Origin: Bdellovibrio sp. ArHS
GTDB taxonomy: Bacteria > Bdellovibrionota > Bdellovibrionia > Bdellovibrionales > Bdellovibrionaceae
Direction of reading: 5' to 3'
Assembly: GCF_000786105.1 (NCBI RefSeq)
Contig: NZ_JTEV01000033.1
Location: 1-42,221, forward strand
Length of the DNA stretch: 42,221 nt
Numbering within the stretch: position 1 is the stretch's first letter; every line of letters starts with the position of its first letter. The notes beneath the pieces were generated by a model. The model worked only from the letters and a program-made list of their open reading frames with translations, was not told the origin of the DNA and did not search any database. Positions 28,935 to 37,243 of this stretch are shown here, one piece after another. The position numbers and the translations under genes were made by a program.

Positions 28935-29744
28935 TTATTTAATCGCACTCTTGTTTTCTTTAATAGAGTACGACTTCTTCAACTTATCGAAGTACTCGTT
29001 GAAAAGCTGCTTTCTTTTTTCGTCGAAAACAGCGGCTCTGATTTGGCGTTTGTTCGCGTTCTCAAAGCTTCTGCGTCCCGTAAGTTTAATGATGTGGAAT
29101 CCGAACTGAGATTCGATGAGCCCCTTGATTTCACCGACTTTCATGGATGCCGCCGCTTCATAGTAACCTGGAACAAGCGTTACACGAGACTGCCAGCCGA
29201 TATCACCACCGGCTTGTTTGGAAAGAGCATCGTCAGAATACAATTTCACTAGCTCTTCAAACGGTCTTTTGCTCTTTTTAACTTCTTCAAAAATTTCTGT
29301 CGCACGTTTCTTCGCTTCTGCAACCTGGGCTGGTGTTGCTCCGGGCTTGAACTCAATCAGGATGTGGCTTGTGCGAAGTTCTGGATTTTTAGCGTACCAA
29401 TCCTGCATTTCTTTATCTGAAACTTGGATTTTTTGAATACGAGGTCCTAGATCTTTTTCAAGAAGGGCTTTGTACATTTCTTGGTTAAAGCGCTCTTGAA
29501 CGATTGGATCTTTTGCTAAACCGCGCTTTTCAGCTTCTTGAAGGCCGGTTTCGTAGCGGATCAGGTCTTCAAGGAAAAGTTCTTTTGTCGGAGGATTGAT
29601 CGTTTGTGAACGAACCTCATTGTACTTTTTGTTGAACTCTTCAACGGTGATGGATTTTTTGCCAACCTGAGCCACAACATCCGTGGATTTTTGCGCAAAG
29701 GAGTTCACAGAGATGAGCATCAAGATGCTTAATAGAAGTTTCAT
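28935..29744 (-). CDS. Periplasmic parvulin peptidyl-prolyl isomerase
   Basis: A 269-residue exported protein. A signal peptide (1-17, ending NSFA) precedes a short SurA-type N-domain and a canonical parvulin domain (about 125-235): RTSHILIEF, LVKLYSDDALSKQAGGDIGW and QFGFHIIKLTGRR. It is the first of three consecutive parvulin genes on this strand, 15 bases upstream of the next one. The isomerase motifs are intact, unlike its immediate neighbour. Confidence 0.9.
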   Translation of the reverse strand: MKLLLSILMLISVNSFAQKSTDVVAQVGKKSITVEEFNKKYNEVRSQTINPPTKELFLEDLIRYETGLQEAEKRGLAKDPIVQERFNQEMYKALLEKDLGPRIQKIQVSDKEMQDWYAKNPELRTSHILIEFKPGATPAQVAEAKKRATEIFEEVKKSKRPFEELVKLYSDDALSKQAGGDIGWQSRVTLVPGYYEAAASMKVGEIKGLIESQFGFHIIKLTGRRSFENANKRQIRAAVFDEKRKQLFNEYFDKLKKSYSIKENKSAIK

Positions 29745-29797
29745 ACTTTAAAAGTCCCTTTAAAAAGTTGAAGACAAGTCACCCTAAAACGCTAGCA

Positions 29798-30451
29798 CTA
29801 GGCATCATTATCCGCAATGAATTTAAGAGCTTGCTGTCTCGCGTGGTGCAAAAGCCCTTCTAACTCTAGAGCAAGGTCTGGGTTTCGTGGATCGACCTCG
29901 CGAGAGATCGCCGTCATGGGACCGACCCAGTAAATGATCACTTTTGCAAAAGGCTTCGGAAGGAAAGTTTTGTTCCATGATTTCGGAAAGTGTATCGCCC
30001 GATCGCAAGCGACACCCGCCGCATAAATCGGACCGGAAATCATACGAGAAATTTCAAAAACCCCGGGCTTCACTTTGTGTAACGGACCTTTGGGTCCATC
30101 GACGGCAAAGCTGCAATTTCCCCCGTCTTTTATTAAACGCAAGAGGCCCTTCAGTGCCTGAACCCCACCACGAGTGGATGAGCCTCGGCTGGTTTTTGCT
30201 CCCAACCATTTTAATACTGTAGCCATCAATTCGCCGTCTTTTGATTGCGAAGCAATGGTCGCGATTCGATAGCGTTTTACGATAGACAGCAAAGCCAATT
30301 CGTCGCCGTGCCAGTGTGCGAGAACCACAGGGTTTTGAGTGTCTAAGGATTGTTTTAGAGAATCCGGTTCGACAAGCCGAACCCTCCATGTCCATGAAAG
30401 GGTTCGGTAGAAAACAAAGACAATAATCGGAAGAATGTATTTTCTAAACAC
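29798..30451 (-). CDS. DUF374-family lysophospholipid acyltransferase-like protein
   Basis: A 217-residue membrane-associated protein with one N-terminal hydrophobic segment. It carries the family patterns AHWHGDELALL (the HxxxxD acyltransferase box), SQSKDGELMATVLKWLGAKTSRGSS and DGPKGPLHKVKPGV, which define the DUF374 group of lysophospholipid/LPS-type acyltransferases. A GTG start at 30451 lies 2 bases after the etfA stop, with no clear Shine-Dalgarno sequence; translational coupling is likely. It may act on lipid A or a phospholipid; this cannot be told from sequence. Confidence 0.85.
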   Translation of the reverse strand: MFRKYILPIIVFVFYRTLSWTWRVRLVEPDSLKQSLDTQNPVVLAHWHGDELALLSIVKRYRIATIASQSKDGELMATVLKWLGAKTSRGSSTRGGVQALKGLLRLIKDGGNCSFAVDGPKGPLHKVKPGVFEISRMISGPIYAAGVACDRAIHFPKSWNKTFLPKPFAKVIIYWVGPMTAISREVDPRNPDLALELEGLLHHARQQALKFIADNDA

Positions 30452-30453
30452 GA

Positions 30454-31422
30454 TTAGTGATGAAGAGCCTTTTTAAACTCTTCAGTGAGTTTAGGAACGA
30501 TTTCAAGAGCATCACCCACGATACCGTAAGTTGCCTTTTGGAAGATCGGAGCATTTGCATCGTTGTTGATCGCAACGATCACTTTAGAGCCACTCATCCC
30601 TGCCAAATGTTGAATCGCGCCTGAGATACCCACAGCGATGTACAATGTTGGCGCCACCGTTTTACCAGTTTGTCCAACTTGCATTCCGTGACCAACCCAG
30701 CCCGCATCAACAACGGCGCGAGAAGCACCCACAGTTGCGCCCAAAACGTCTGCCAGGTCATGAAGAACTTTAAAGTTCGCAGCTTCTTTCAAACCGCGAC
30801 CACCGCTGACGATGATGTTGGCTTCAGTCAAATCAAGCTTTTCGCTGGCACCTTTGACGATCTCTTTGATCAAAGTCTTAAGATCTGGCTTAACAACAGC
30901 TTGTTCGACAACGTTTGCTGATTTAGATGTGTCTGCCGCCGCAACTGGAAGTTGATTGGCGCGCATCAAAACAATTTTTACAGCGCTGTTTTCAAAGTTG
31001 GCTTTTGCAAAGCACTTTCCAGAATACATCGGCTTAGTTGCAGTGACAGTGTCGCCAGAAATACTCAACTCGGTACAGTCACTGGCAATTCCCGTATTCA
31101 AACGAGCCGCCACGCGAGGAAACAAGTCACGACCTGTTGAGGAAGCGGAAGCCAATAGAATCGTCGGCTGAACCTTTTCGACAACAGAGACAATGTTTGC
31201 CGTAAAAAGCTCAGGATTGTAGGAATCCAAAGAAGCGTCTTTCACGACGTGAACTTCACTTGCGCCATTATGGCCAGCGGCCGCGGTAACGTCACCGGCA
31301 TGTGATCCAAAAACCACCGCGACAACAGTGTTTCCAGACTTTGCAGCTGCCTGAAGAAGTTCGATAGAGCTGCGCTTAAGATTTCCGTGAGATTGTTCAG
31401 CAAATACTAATACTTTTCCCAT
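30454..31422 (-). CDS. etfA: Electron transfer flavoprotein subunit alpha
   Basis: A 322-residue alpha subunit that binds FAD. The C-terminal FAD-binding signature VVDAGWVGHGMQVGQTGKTVAPTLYIAVGISGAIQH is clear. With EtfB it carries electrons from acyl-CoA dehydrogenases to the quinone pool. AGAGGTAA precedes the ATG. The etfB stop lies 10 bases upstream. Confidence 0.96.
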   Translation of the reverse strand: MGKVLVFAEQSHGNLKRSSIELLQAAAKSGNTVVAVVFGSHAGDVTAAAGHNGASEVHVVKDASLDSYNPELFTANIVSVVEKVQPTILLASASSTGRDLFPRVAARLNTGIASDCTELSISGDTVTATKPMYSGKCFAKANFENSAVKIVLMRANQLPVAAADTSKSANVVEQAVVKPDLKTLIKEIVKGASEKLDLTEANIIVSGGRGLKEAANFKVLHDLADVLGATVGASRAVVDAGWVGHGMQVGQTGKTVAPTLYIAVGISGAIQHLAGMSGSKVIVAINNDANAPIFQKATYGIVGDALEIVPKLTEEFKKALHH

Positions 31423-31432
31423 GATTTTACCT

Positions 31433-32206
31433 CTATAGAACTTTCGCTTCGTCGCGAAGAAGTTTAACTAGTTCCGCTGCTTGTGCTGAAGAATCACCAC
31501 CAAGCATTTTAACCGGCGGCTTTTCGGCAGGAAGAGAGAAGTTAGAGTACTTAACTTTGAGGTCCGTAGCAGGAATATTCAAAGAAGCAAACTCGATCTC
31601 TTTGATCACTTTTTTCTTTGCTTTCATGATACCTGGCAGGCTGGCATAACGAGGCATATTTAAGCCTTTGTTGGCAGCAACAACGGCCGGAGTCATCATT
31701 TGCACAACTTCTTTTGCGCCACCCTCGATGTCGCGCTCAACAACAACGTTTTCGCCGTTAAAAGCAAATTTTGATACGACAGTTGTATGGGGAACATTCA
31801 AAAACTCAGCAAGCATTTGACTTACTGAAGAGGCATTGTCATCGATCGCCAGTTTACCAGAGAAGATAACTTTAGCGCCGCCTTCAGCCTTGATAACTTC
31901 CGCCAAAGCCTTCGCCGTTGAGAAGTTGTCTAGATTTTCGGCATTTACCACGATGGCTTCATCTGCGCCCATCGCCAAAGCTGTTCTTAGGGATTCGATA
32001 ACGCGCGTCTTAGGGCCAGCACTCAAAACCCAAACTTGGGAACCGGCATTGGCGTCGCGAAGCTTAACGGCTTCTTCAACTGCATACTCATCATAAGGGT
32101 TCAAAACCCATTTAATTCCCGCCGTGTCGATTCCGTTTTGGTCGGGAGTGATTTTAATCTTTGTTTCGGTGTCGGGCACCTGCTTAATACACACAAAAAT
32201 CTTCAT
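31433..32206 (-). CDS. etfB: Electron transfer flavoprotein subunit beta
   Basis: A 257-residue beta subunit with the N-terminal KIFVCIKQVPDTETKIK, the NPYDEYAVEEAVKLRD segment and the usual AMP-binding region (ALAMGADEAIVV). Length and motifs are normal. A GGGG Shine-Dalgarno sequence lies before the ATG at 32206. It is the first gene of the long leftward run ending at the phosphomannomutase gene, and is divergent from sdhC across a 182-bp gap. Confidence 0.96.
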   Translation of the reverse strand: MKIFVCIKQVPDTETKIKITPDQNGIDTAGIKWVLNPYDEYAVEEAVKLRDANAGSQVWVLSAGPKTRVIESLRTALAMGADEAIVVNAENLDNFSTAKALAEVIKAEGGAKVIFSGKLAIDDNASSVSQMLAEFLNVPHTTVVSKFAFNGENVVVERDIEGGAKEVVQMMTPAVVAANKGLNMPRYASLPGIMKAKKKVIKEIEFASLNIPATDLKVKYSNFSLPAEKPPVKMLGGDSSAQAAELVKLLRDEAKVL

Positions 32207-32291
32207 GTTTTTACCCCGTTTTTAGAGGCCTTGTTCTATCGCAAGTCTAGGAAAGGCAAAACTAAATTCCATATTTAACGTGTCGCGATAC

Positions 32292-32305
32292 ATGACGGGT
32301 GTCAT
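32292..32305. promoter_or_regulatory. Short inverted repeat in the etfB-sdhC divergent gap
   Basis: ATGAC GGGT GTCAT, 5-bp arms with a 4-base centre, about 84 bases before sdhC and 86 bases before etfB. It could be an operator for both directions. There is no match to a regulator I know. Confidence 0.3.
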
Positions 32306-32357
32306 AGACAAGTCCAGCCCCCGAGGAGTAAGTTCAACTGTAAACTTATTGAGAAAA

Positions 32358-32363
32358 TACAAT
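32358..32363 (+). promoter_or_regulatory. Candidate -10 element of the sdhCAB operon
   Basis: TACAAT, one base from consensus, lies 25 bases before the sdhC ATG. The best -35 (TTCAAC, 32333-32338) is 19 bases away, longer than ideal. Visual call only. Confidence 0.35.
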
Positions 32364-32388
32364 GTAACAACACAAGGGGTTTTTCACC

Positions 32389-33048
32389 ATGTCAGGATTT
32401 CTCGGTTCAACCGTCGGGAAAAAATACATAATGGGGATCTCTGGTCTTGTTTGGGCAGGTTTTGTACTCGCTCACATGGCCGGAAATTTATTAATCTTCG
32501 TCAGTCACGATGCATACAATGCTTACGGACATGCGATCACCAGCGGTAACATACTGTACGTTGCGGAAGCCGTTTTGCTTCTGGCTTTGTTCACGCATGT
32601 TTTCATGGCGTTTTCTTTGACCGCGCAAAACAGGGCCGCAAAGGCTTCGCGCTACGCGGTTTCTGCATCAGGGAAAAAACAAGTCAGCCTTGCTTCCCGT
32701 ACGATGGCAGTGCAGGGTTCCTTGATCCTGGTATTTATCATTCTTCATTTGATCACTTTCAAATACGGCACTCACTACGAAACAAACGTGAACGGCGTGG
32801 TCATGCGTGATCTTGCTAAGCTGATGGAAGAAGTCTTTCAACAGCCAGGCTATGTTGTTTGGTATGTGGTGGCACTGATCCTTCTTGGATTCCATCTTAG
32901 TCACGGTGTTGGTTCTTCATTCCAATCGCTTGGTTTGATGGAAGGCACTTACCGCGGTCTTTGGAAAAAACTCAGCTACGCTTATGGCGTCATTGTAGCT
33001 TTGGGTTTTATCGCTCAACCACTTTATCTTTTTGTGTTTGCACACTAA
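32389..33048 (+). CDS. sdhC: Succinate dehydrogenase cytochrome b subunit
   Basis: A 219-residue membrane anchor with five predicted membrane segments and the heme-ligand histidines spread over four helices (LAHMAGN, FTHVF, ILHLITFKYG, GFHLSHGVGS). This is the single-polypeptide, di-heme type B anchor of Bacillus/Wolinella-type enzymes, and no separate sdhD is present. AAGGGG lies about 10 bases before the ATG. sdhA begins 11 bases downstream. Confidence 0.93.
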   Translation: MSGFLGSTVGKKYIMGISGLVWAGFVLAHMAGNLLIFVSHDAYNAYGHAITSGNILYVAEAVLLLALFTHVFMAFSLTAQNRAAKASRYAVSASGKKQVSLASRTMAVQGSLILVFIILHLITFKYGTHYETNVNGVVMRDLAKLMEEVFQQPGYVVWYVVALILLGFHLSHGVGSSFQSLGLMEGTYRGLWKKLSYAYGVIVALGFIAQPLYLFVFAH

Positions 33049-33059
33049 GGAGCACATAA

Positions 33060-34976
33060 ATGGCTAACAAATTAGATAGCAAAATTCCTAGTGGCCCAAT
33101 TGAATCTAAATGGACCAAATCTAAATTCGACTACAAACTGGTAAATCCGGCGAACAAAAGAAAGCATTCCATCATCGTGGTTGGCACCGGCTTGGCGGGA
33201 GCATCCGCAGCCGCCTCATTGGGTGAATTGGGATACAAAGTGAAAGCCTTCTGCGTGCACGAATCTCCGCGCCGCGCGCACTCTGTGGCCGCGCAAGGTG
33301 GTATCAATGCCGCGAAAAATTATCAGAACGATGGTGACTCAACTTACCGTCTTTTCTATGACACAGTAAAAGGCGGAGACTTCCGCGCCCGCGAAGCGAA
33401 CGTGTATCGTTTGGCAGAAGTATCTGCAAACATCATCGACCAAATGGTGGCGCAAGGTGTTCCATTTGCGCGTGAATACGGCGGAACTTTGGCAAATCGT
33501 TCTTTTGGTGGAGCGCAAGTTTCCCGTACGTTCTATGCGCGCGGCCAAACAGGTCAGCAGCTTCTGTTGGGAGCCTACTCCGAAATGATGAGACAAGTGG
33601 ATGCAGGGACTGTCGAGCTTCGTACTCGTCGCGAAATGCTGGATCTTGTTGTTATCGACGGGAAAGCGCGCGGAATCATCGTACGCAATCTTGTCACTGG
33701 TGAAATTGAATCCCACGAAGCCGATGCGGTTGTGATCGCAAGTGGTGGTTACTCGAATGTTTTCTTCCTTTCTACGAATGCGATGGCTTGTGCCGTGACG
33801 GCCGCATGGAAAGCTCACAAACGTGGTGCTTACTTTGCGAACCCTTGTTACACGCAAATCCATCCAACTTGCATTCCTGTTCACGGCGAAAACCAATCAA
33901 AACTGACGTTGATGTCTGAATCACTCCGCAATGACGGACGTGTTTGGGTTCCTAAAGCTGTCGGCGACAAACGCCATCCAAACGATATTCCTGAAAATGA
34001 ACGCGACTACTATCTAGAACGCGTCTATCCTTCGTTTGGTAACTTGGCTCCTCGAGACGTAGCTTCTCGTCAGGCTAAATATCGTTGTGACGAAGGCCGC
34101 GGAGTCAACGAAAGCGGCAAAGCTGTTTACTTGGATTTTGCGGACGCCATCAAGCGTTTGGGCCAAGATAAAATTTCCGAGCGCTATGGCAACTTGTTCG
34201 AAATGTACGACAAGATCACGGGTCAAAATCCTTACAAACAACCGATGATGATCTACCCTGCGCCTCACTACACAATGGGTGGCTTGTGGGTTGATTACAA
34301 TTTGGAATCGACGATTCCTGGATTGTTTGTCGCCGGTGAAGCAAACTTCTCTGACCACGGCGCCAATCGTTTGGGTGCTTCGGCGCTTATGCAAGGTTTG
34401 GCAGATGGATACTTCGTTCTTCCTTACACTTTGGGTAACTACCTTGGAAACACCAAGCTTGAAAAAGTGTCCGTGACCAACGACGCCTTTAAAGCGGCTG
34501 AACATGGGGTTAAAGAAGAAATCTCTGAGCTTATGAACATCAAAGGAAACCGCACGGTTGACAGCTTCCACAAAGAGCTGGGTCACATCATGTGGGAATA
34601 CTGTGGTATGGGTCGTAACGAAGAGGGTCTTAAAAAAGCTCTTCAGCAGATTCCTAAACTTCGTGAAGAATTCTGGCAAAACGTACGCATCCCAGGTGAG
34701 GCAAGCTATCTTAACGTTGAGCTTGAAAAAGCAGGACGCGTGGCCGATTTCTTGGAGTTGGGCGAGTTGATGTGTCGTGATGCTCTTGAGCGCAAAGAAT
34801 CTTGCGGCGGTCACTTCCGTGAAGAATATCAAGTCGACGGCGAAGCGAAGCGTGATGATACGAACTTCTGTCACGTAGCTGCGTGGGAATACACAGGCGA
34901 AAACAAAGCCTCTGTTCGCCACACTGAAGAATTGAAATTTGAAAACGTACATCTAGCAACTCGTAGCTATAAATAA
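33060..34976 (+). CDS. sdhA: Succinate dehydrogenase/fumarate reductase flavoprotein subunit
   Basis: A 638-residue flavoprotein that oxidises succinate. The FAD dinucleotide fold [19 protein letters not shown] starts near residue 40. The covalent FAD histidine is in [15 protein letters not shown], the catalytic region includes [11 protein letters not shown] and [17 protein letters not shown], and the C-terminus carries the paired helices. AAGGAG precedes the ATG. The longest antisense frame here (34014-34952, minus) is a shadow. Confidence 0.96.
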   Translation: MANKLDSKIPSGPIESKWTKSKFDYKLVNPANKRKHSIIVVGTGLAGASAAASLGELGYKVKAFCVHESPRRAHSVAAQGGINAAKNYQNDGDSTYRLFYDTVKGGDFRAREANVYRLAEVSANIIDQMVAQGVPFAREYGGTLANRSFGGAQVSRTFYARGQTGQQLLLGAYSEMMRQVDAGTVELRTRREMLDLVVIDGKARGIIVRNLVTGEIESHEADAVVIASGGYSNVFFLSTNAMACAVTAAWKAHKRGAYFANPCYTQIHPTCIPVHGENQSKLTLMSESLRNDGRVWVPKAVGDKRHPNDIPENERDYYLERVYPSFGNLAPRDVASRQAKYRCDEGRGVNESGKAVYLDFADAIKRLGQDKISERYGNLFEMYDKITGQNPYKQPMMIYPAPHYTMGGLWVDYNLESTIPGLFVAGEANFSDHGANRLGASALMQGLADGYFVLPYTLGNYLGNTKLEKVSVTNDAFKAAEHGVKEEISELMNIKGNRTVDSFHKELGHIMWEYCGMGRNEEGLKKALQQIPKLREEFWQNVRIPGEASYLNVELEKAGRVADFLELGELMCRDALERKESCGGHFREEYQVDGEAKRDDTNFCHVAAWEYTGENKASVRHTEELKFENVHLATRSYK

Positions 34977-34986
34977 GAGGCGTAAA

Positions 34987-35775
34987 ATGGCTGGAAAAAC
35001 ATTAAATCTGACTTTAAAAGTATGGAGACAAAAAGGTCCTAAAGACCAAGGTGGCTTCGTGGATCTTCAAGCGAAGAATGTGTCTGAAGATGCTTCTTTT
35101 CTCGAGATGCTAGATGCCGTGAACGAAGAGCTAGTTGCTAAAGGTGACGAGCCCATCGCATTTGATCACGATTGCCGTGAAGGTATTTGTGGGGCCTGCG
35201 GTTTTGTTATCGACGGCGAAGCCCACGGTCCGATGAAGTCTACGACGGTGTGCCAATTGCACATGAGAAACTTCACGGACGGTGCTACTTTGACCATCGA
35301 GCCGTTCCGCGCCCAAGCTTTCCCAGTGATTAAAGACTTGATGGTAAATCGTTCTTCTTTGGATCGCATCATTTCTGCCGGTGGTTATATCAGCCAAAAT
35401 GCAGGAAATGCAGTTGATGCAAATGCGGTTCTGGTTCCCAAGGCCGATGCGGACGAGGCGATGTCTTCGGCGACATGTATCGGTTGTGGTGCTTGCGTGG
35501 CGGCTTGTAAAAATGCGTCTGCAGCACTCTTCACTTCTGCAAAAATCTCGCACATGGCCTTGCTTCCCCAAGGACAGGTTGAAAGAAAAGAACGCGCGAT
35601 GCGCATGGTTGCGGCGATGGACGCTGAAGGCTTCGGTTCTTGTACGACAACAGGCGCCTGTGAGGCGGCTTGTCCAAAGGAAATTCAACTTACCAATATT
35701 TCCCGCATGAACCGTGAGTTTTTTGTGGCCAACGTGACAAAACGTGAAAAGCACAAAGATGGCGGCGCAGGCTAA
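34987..35775 (+). CDS. sdhB: Succinate dehydrogenase iron-sulfur subunit
   Basis: A 262-residue Fe-S subunit carrying electrons from FAD to quinone. The [2Fe-2S] cysteines are Cys63, Cys68 and Cys71 (CREGICGAC) with Cys89. The [4Fe-4S] motif [12 protein letters not shown] starts near residue 162, and the third cluster uses the ...[15 protein letters not shown] region. AAGAGG precedes the ATG, 10 bases after sdhA. It is the last gene of the sdhCAB operon, followed by a strong terminator. Confidence 0.96.
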   Translation: MAGKTLNLTLKVWRQKGPKDQGGFVDLQAKNVSEDASFLEMLDAVNEELVAKGDEPIAFDHDCREGICGACGFVIDGEAHGPMKSTTVCQLHMRNFTDGATLTIEPFRAQAFPVIKDLMVNRSSLDRIISAGGYISQNAGNAVDANAVLVPKADADEAMSSATCIGCGACVAACKNASAALFTSAKISHMALLPQGQVERKERAMRMVAAMDAEGFGSCTTTGACEAACPKEIQLTNISRMNREFFVANVTKREKHKDGGAG

Positions 35776-35799
35776 CTCTGAGCCTTGATAAAGCCATGT

Positions 35800-35830
35800 A
35801 AAAAGGGAGTCCAGCGGGCTCCCTTTTTTA
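35800..35830 (+). terminator. Rho-independent terminator of sdhCAB
   Basis: A long stem (35800-35812 with 35816-35828, one G-T pair) rich in A-T at its base and G-C at its top, ending in a T-run, 24 bases after the sdhB stop. Confidence 0.92.
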
Positions 35831-35902
35831 TTTCTAAGAAACCCAGACCAGTCTTTGCCAGGCATTCTTGTTTTTGTGATGGATCGACGGCACGATATTT
35901 AT

Positions 35903-36655
35903 ATGAAATACATCGCGTCTGCTTTAATCTTCTGCCTGTTTTCAGAGGCCTCTTTTGCCAACACACTTATTATTGGTGACTCCCATGTTGTCGGCCCGTT
36001 TGGTGAAAATCTTCACAAATATTTTAATGAAGTCGCGCAGGAAAACGTGCGCACGGTCGGACTTGCCGGTGGCACGGCTCGTTCATTCACCGACTCTTCT
36101 GCAGCGAAACGAACACTAAGCTATGGTTTTGCCGATCGCCAAAATGATCGTCAAAAAATAATTCCTGGCGGCACGAAGGCCACAGCTCCCCTTCTTTCGG
36201 CCCTCTTGGATGAGACGAAACCACAAAGATTGATCGTTGAGCTGGGTGATAATTTTGCAGACTATAAAAGCCCAACGCCCCAATCAGATAAAGCCGTCGT
36301 CGCTCAAGTTAAACAAATCACAGAGACTTTAACCAAAGGCAAATTCAGTGGCTCTTGCTATTGGGTGACGCCAACGTGGACCGACAAAGTTGGCTCTAAA
36401 CCCTACTACAAGTCAAACGAACGCCTGGCGCGAGTGATTTCAATTATAAAAACAGAAGTGGAACCGCGTTGTAGGGTGATCGACAGCACTCGCGACATCG
36501 GTGTCACTGAAAAGGATATTCGCACCACTGCGGACGGCCTTCATTTCGACGCAAAAAATGGCGCGAAATGGGCGCGCGGCGTGGCAAATCGTATTCGCGA
36601 AATAGAAGCCTCGCCAGCGACGTCGCGAGCGAAAAATCCCCTCGGCACGAAATAA
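35903..36655 (+). CDS. Exported SGNH/GDSL-hydrolase-like protein
   Basis: A 250-residue protein with a signal peptide (1-19, ending ASFA). The SGNH blocks are visible: IIGDSH with the nucleophile Ser27, ELGDN for block III, and TADGLHFD, giving the Asp-x-x-His pair for block V. Such enzymes deacylate or deacetylate esters, often on envelope polysaccharides; the substrate here is unknown. I chose the ATG at 35903 so that the signal peptide starts properly, although its Shine-Dalgarno sequence is poor; an ATG eight codons upstream is possible. It stands alone, 73 bases after the sdh terminator. Confidence 0.8.
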   Translation: MKYIASALIFCLFSEASFANTLIIGDSHVVGPFGENLHKYFNEVAQENVRTVGLAGGTARSFTDSSAAKRTLSYGFADRQNDRQKIIPGGTKATAPLLSALLDETKPQRLIVELGDNFADYKSPTPQSDKAVVAQVKQITETLTKGKFSGSCYWVTPTWTDKVGSKPYYKSNERLARVISIIKTEVEPRCRVIDSTRDIGVTEKDIRTTADGLHFDAKNGAKWARGVANRIREIEASPATSRAKNPLGTK

Positions 36656-36688
36656 TTATTCTAAATTTTAACCTTTAAACTGCGCAGC

Positions 36689-36716
36689 GAAGGTCGTCTC
36701 ATTGAGAGACATCTTC
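36689..36716 (+). other. Hairpin in the SGNH gene-small protein gap
   Basis: GTCTC (36696-36700) pairs with GAGAC (36706-36710), and an outer GAAG/CTTC (36689-36692 with 36713-36716) can extend it over a small internal loop. There is no T-run, so it is a weak terminator candidate or leader structure. The rest of the 134-bp gap holds nothing I can name. Confidence 0.35.
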
Positions 36717-36789
36717 GACATCACATCTTTTCTGAATTCCCTCTAAAGCTAACGCAACAAACTTCCGAAACTAGACCAAGGATTGGCTT

Positions 36790-37038
36790 ATGAAGAAGAT
36801 TGATGTTTTGATGCAAGAGTTAGGTTTTAACAAAGATGCTCCAGAGGGTGTCAAAGAAGCGTTTATCAAACACCTCATGAAAACCTCTTATGGCGTCAAT
36901 GTTACAACGCCGACAGAGAAAAAAGAGATCGCTGCGAATCCACAGAAGATTGCGACTCTCAAATCTCCGCAGCAACTGAGTTTTGATTTTATCGAGGAAA
37001 AAACAAGTCCTTCGTCTGGAAAAAAAGCCGTTTCTTAG
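36790..37038 (+). CDS. Small protein of unknown function with clamp-binding-like motif
   Basis: An 82-residue protein with no family I recognise. AAGGA lies 7 bases before the ATG. The first 35 residues look helical (MKKIDVLMQELGF...EAFIKHLMKTSYG). The centre is polar, residues 62-67 read QLSFDF, and the tail is polar and basic. QLSFDF resembles the Q-L-x-L/F-x-F motif used to bind the DNA sliding clamp. That is a resemblance only. It stands alone between the SGNH gene and the protease gene. Confidence 0.7.
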   Translation: MKKIDVLMQELGFNKDAPEGVKEAFIKHLMKTSYGVNVTTPTEKKEIAANPQKIATLKSPQQLSFDFIEEKTSPSSGKKAVS

Positions 37039-37243
37039 TCGTGCCTAAGGGTAGAAGGGCTAGAACTTCTCTGGTCCTTCGTCGAGAAAAGCAAGACCTA
37101 GTGCCAAGAATTGGCCTCAATTAATTCTTCTCTTCAAAATTTAATAACCAGCTCACCTTCACATTGGTACCATTTTGGAACTGGGCACGTGCAGGGAAAA
37201 TTTTTCCTCGTCGTCGATCGAATCACCCATTGAAGGAGGGGAT

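Noticed and set aside
34014..34952. A 312-codon open frame on the minus strand across sdhA
   Set aside because: It is antisense to a clear, full-length SdhA and has a Phe/Val/Thr-rich composition without recognisable motifs. It is a shadow produced by the codon pattern of sdhA.
37039..37243. A further small gene or RNA before the subtilisin gene
   Set aside because: The 205-bp gap has no open frame with a Shine-Dalgarno sequence apart from the protease itself; the AGAAG/CTTCT inverted repeat near 37055-37072 is short and lacks a T-run.
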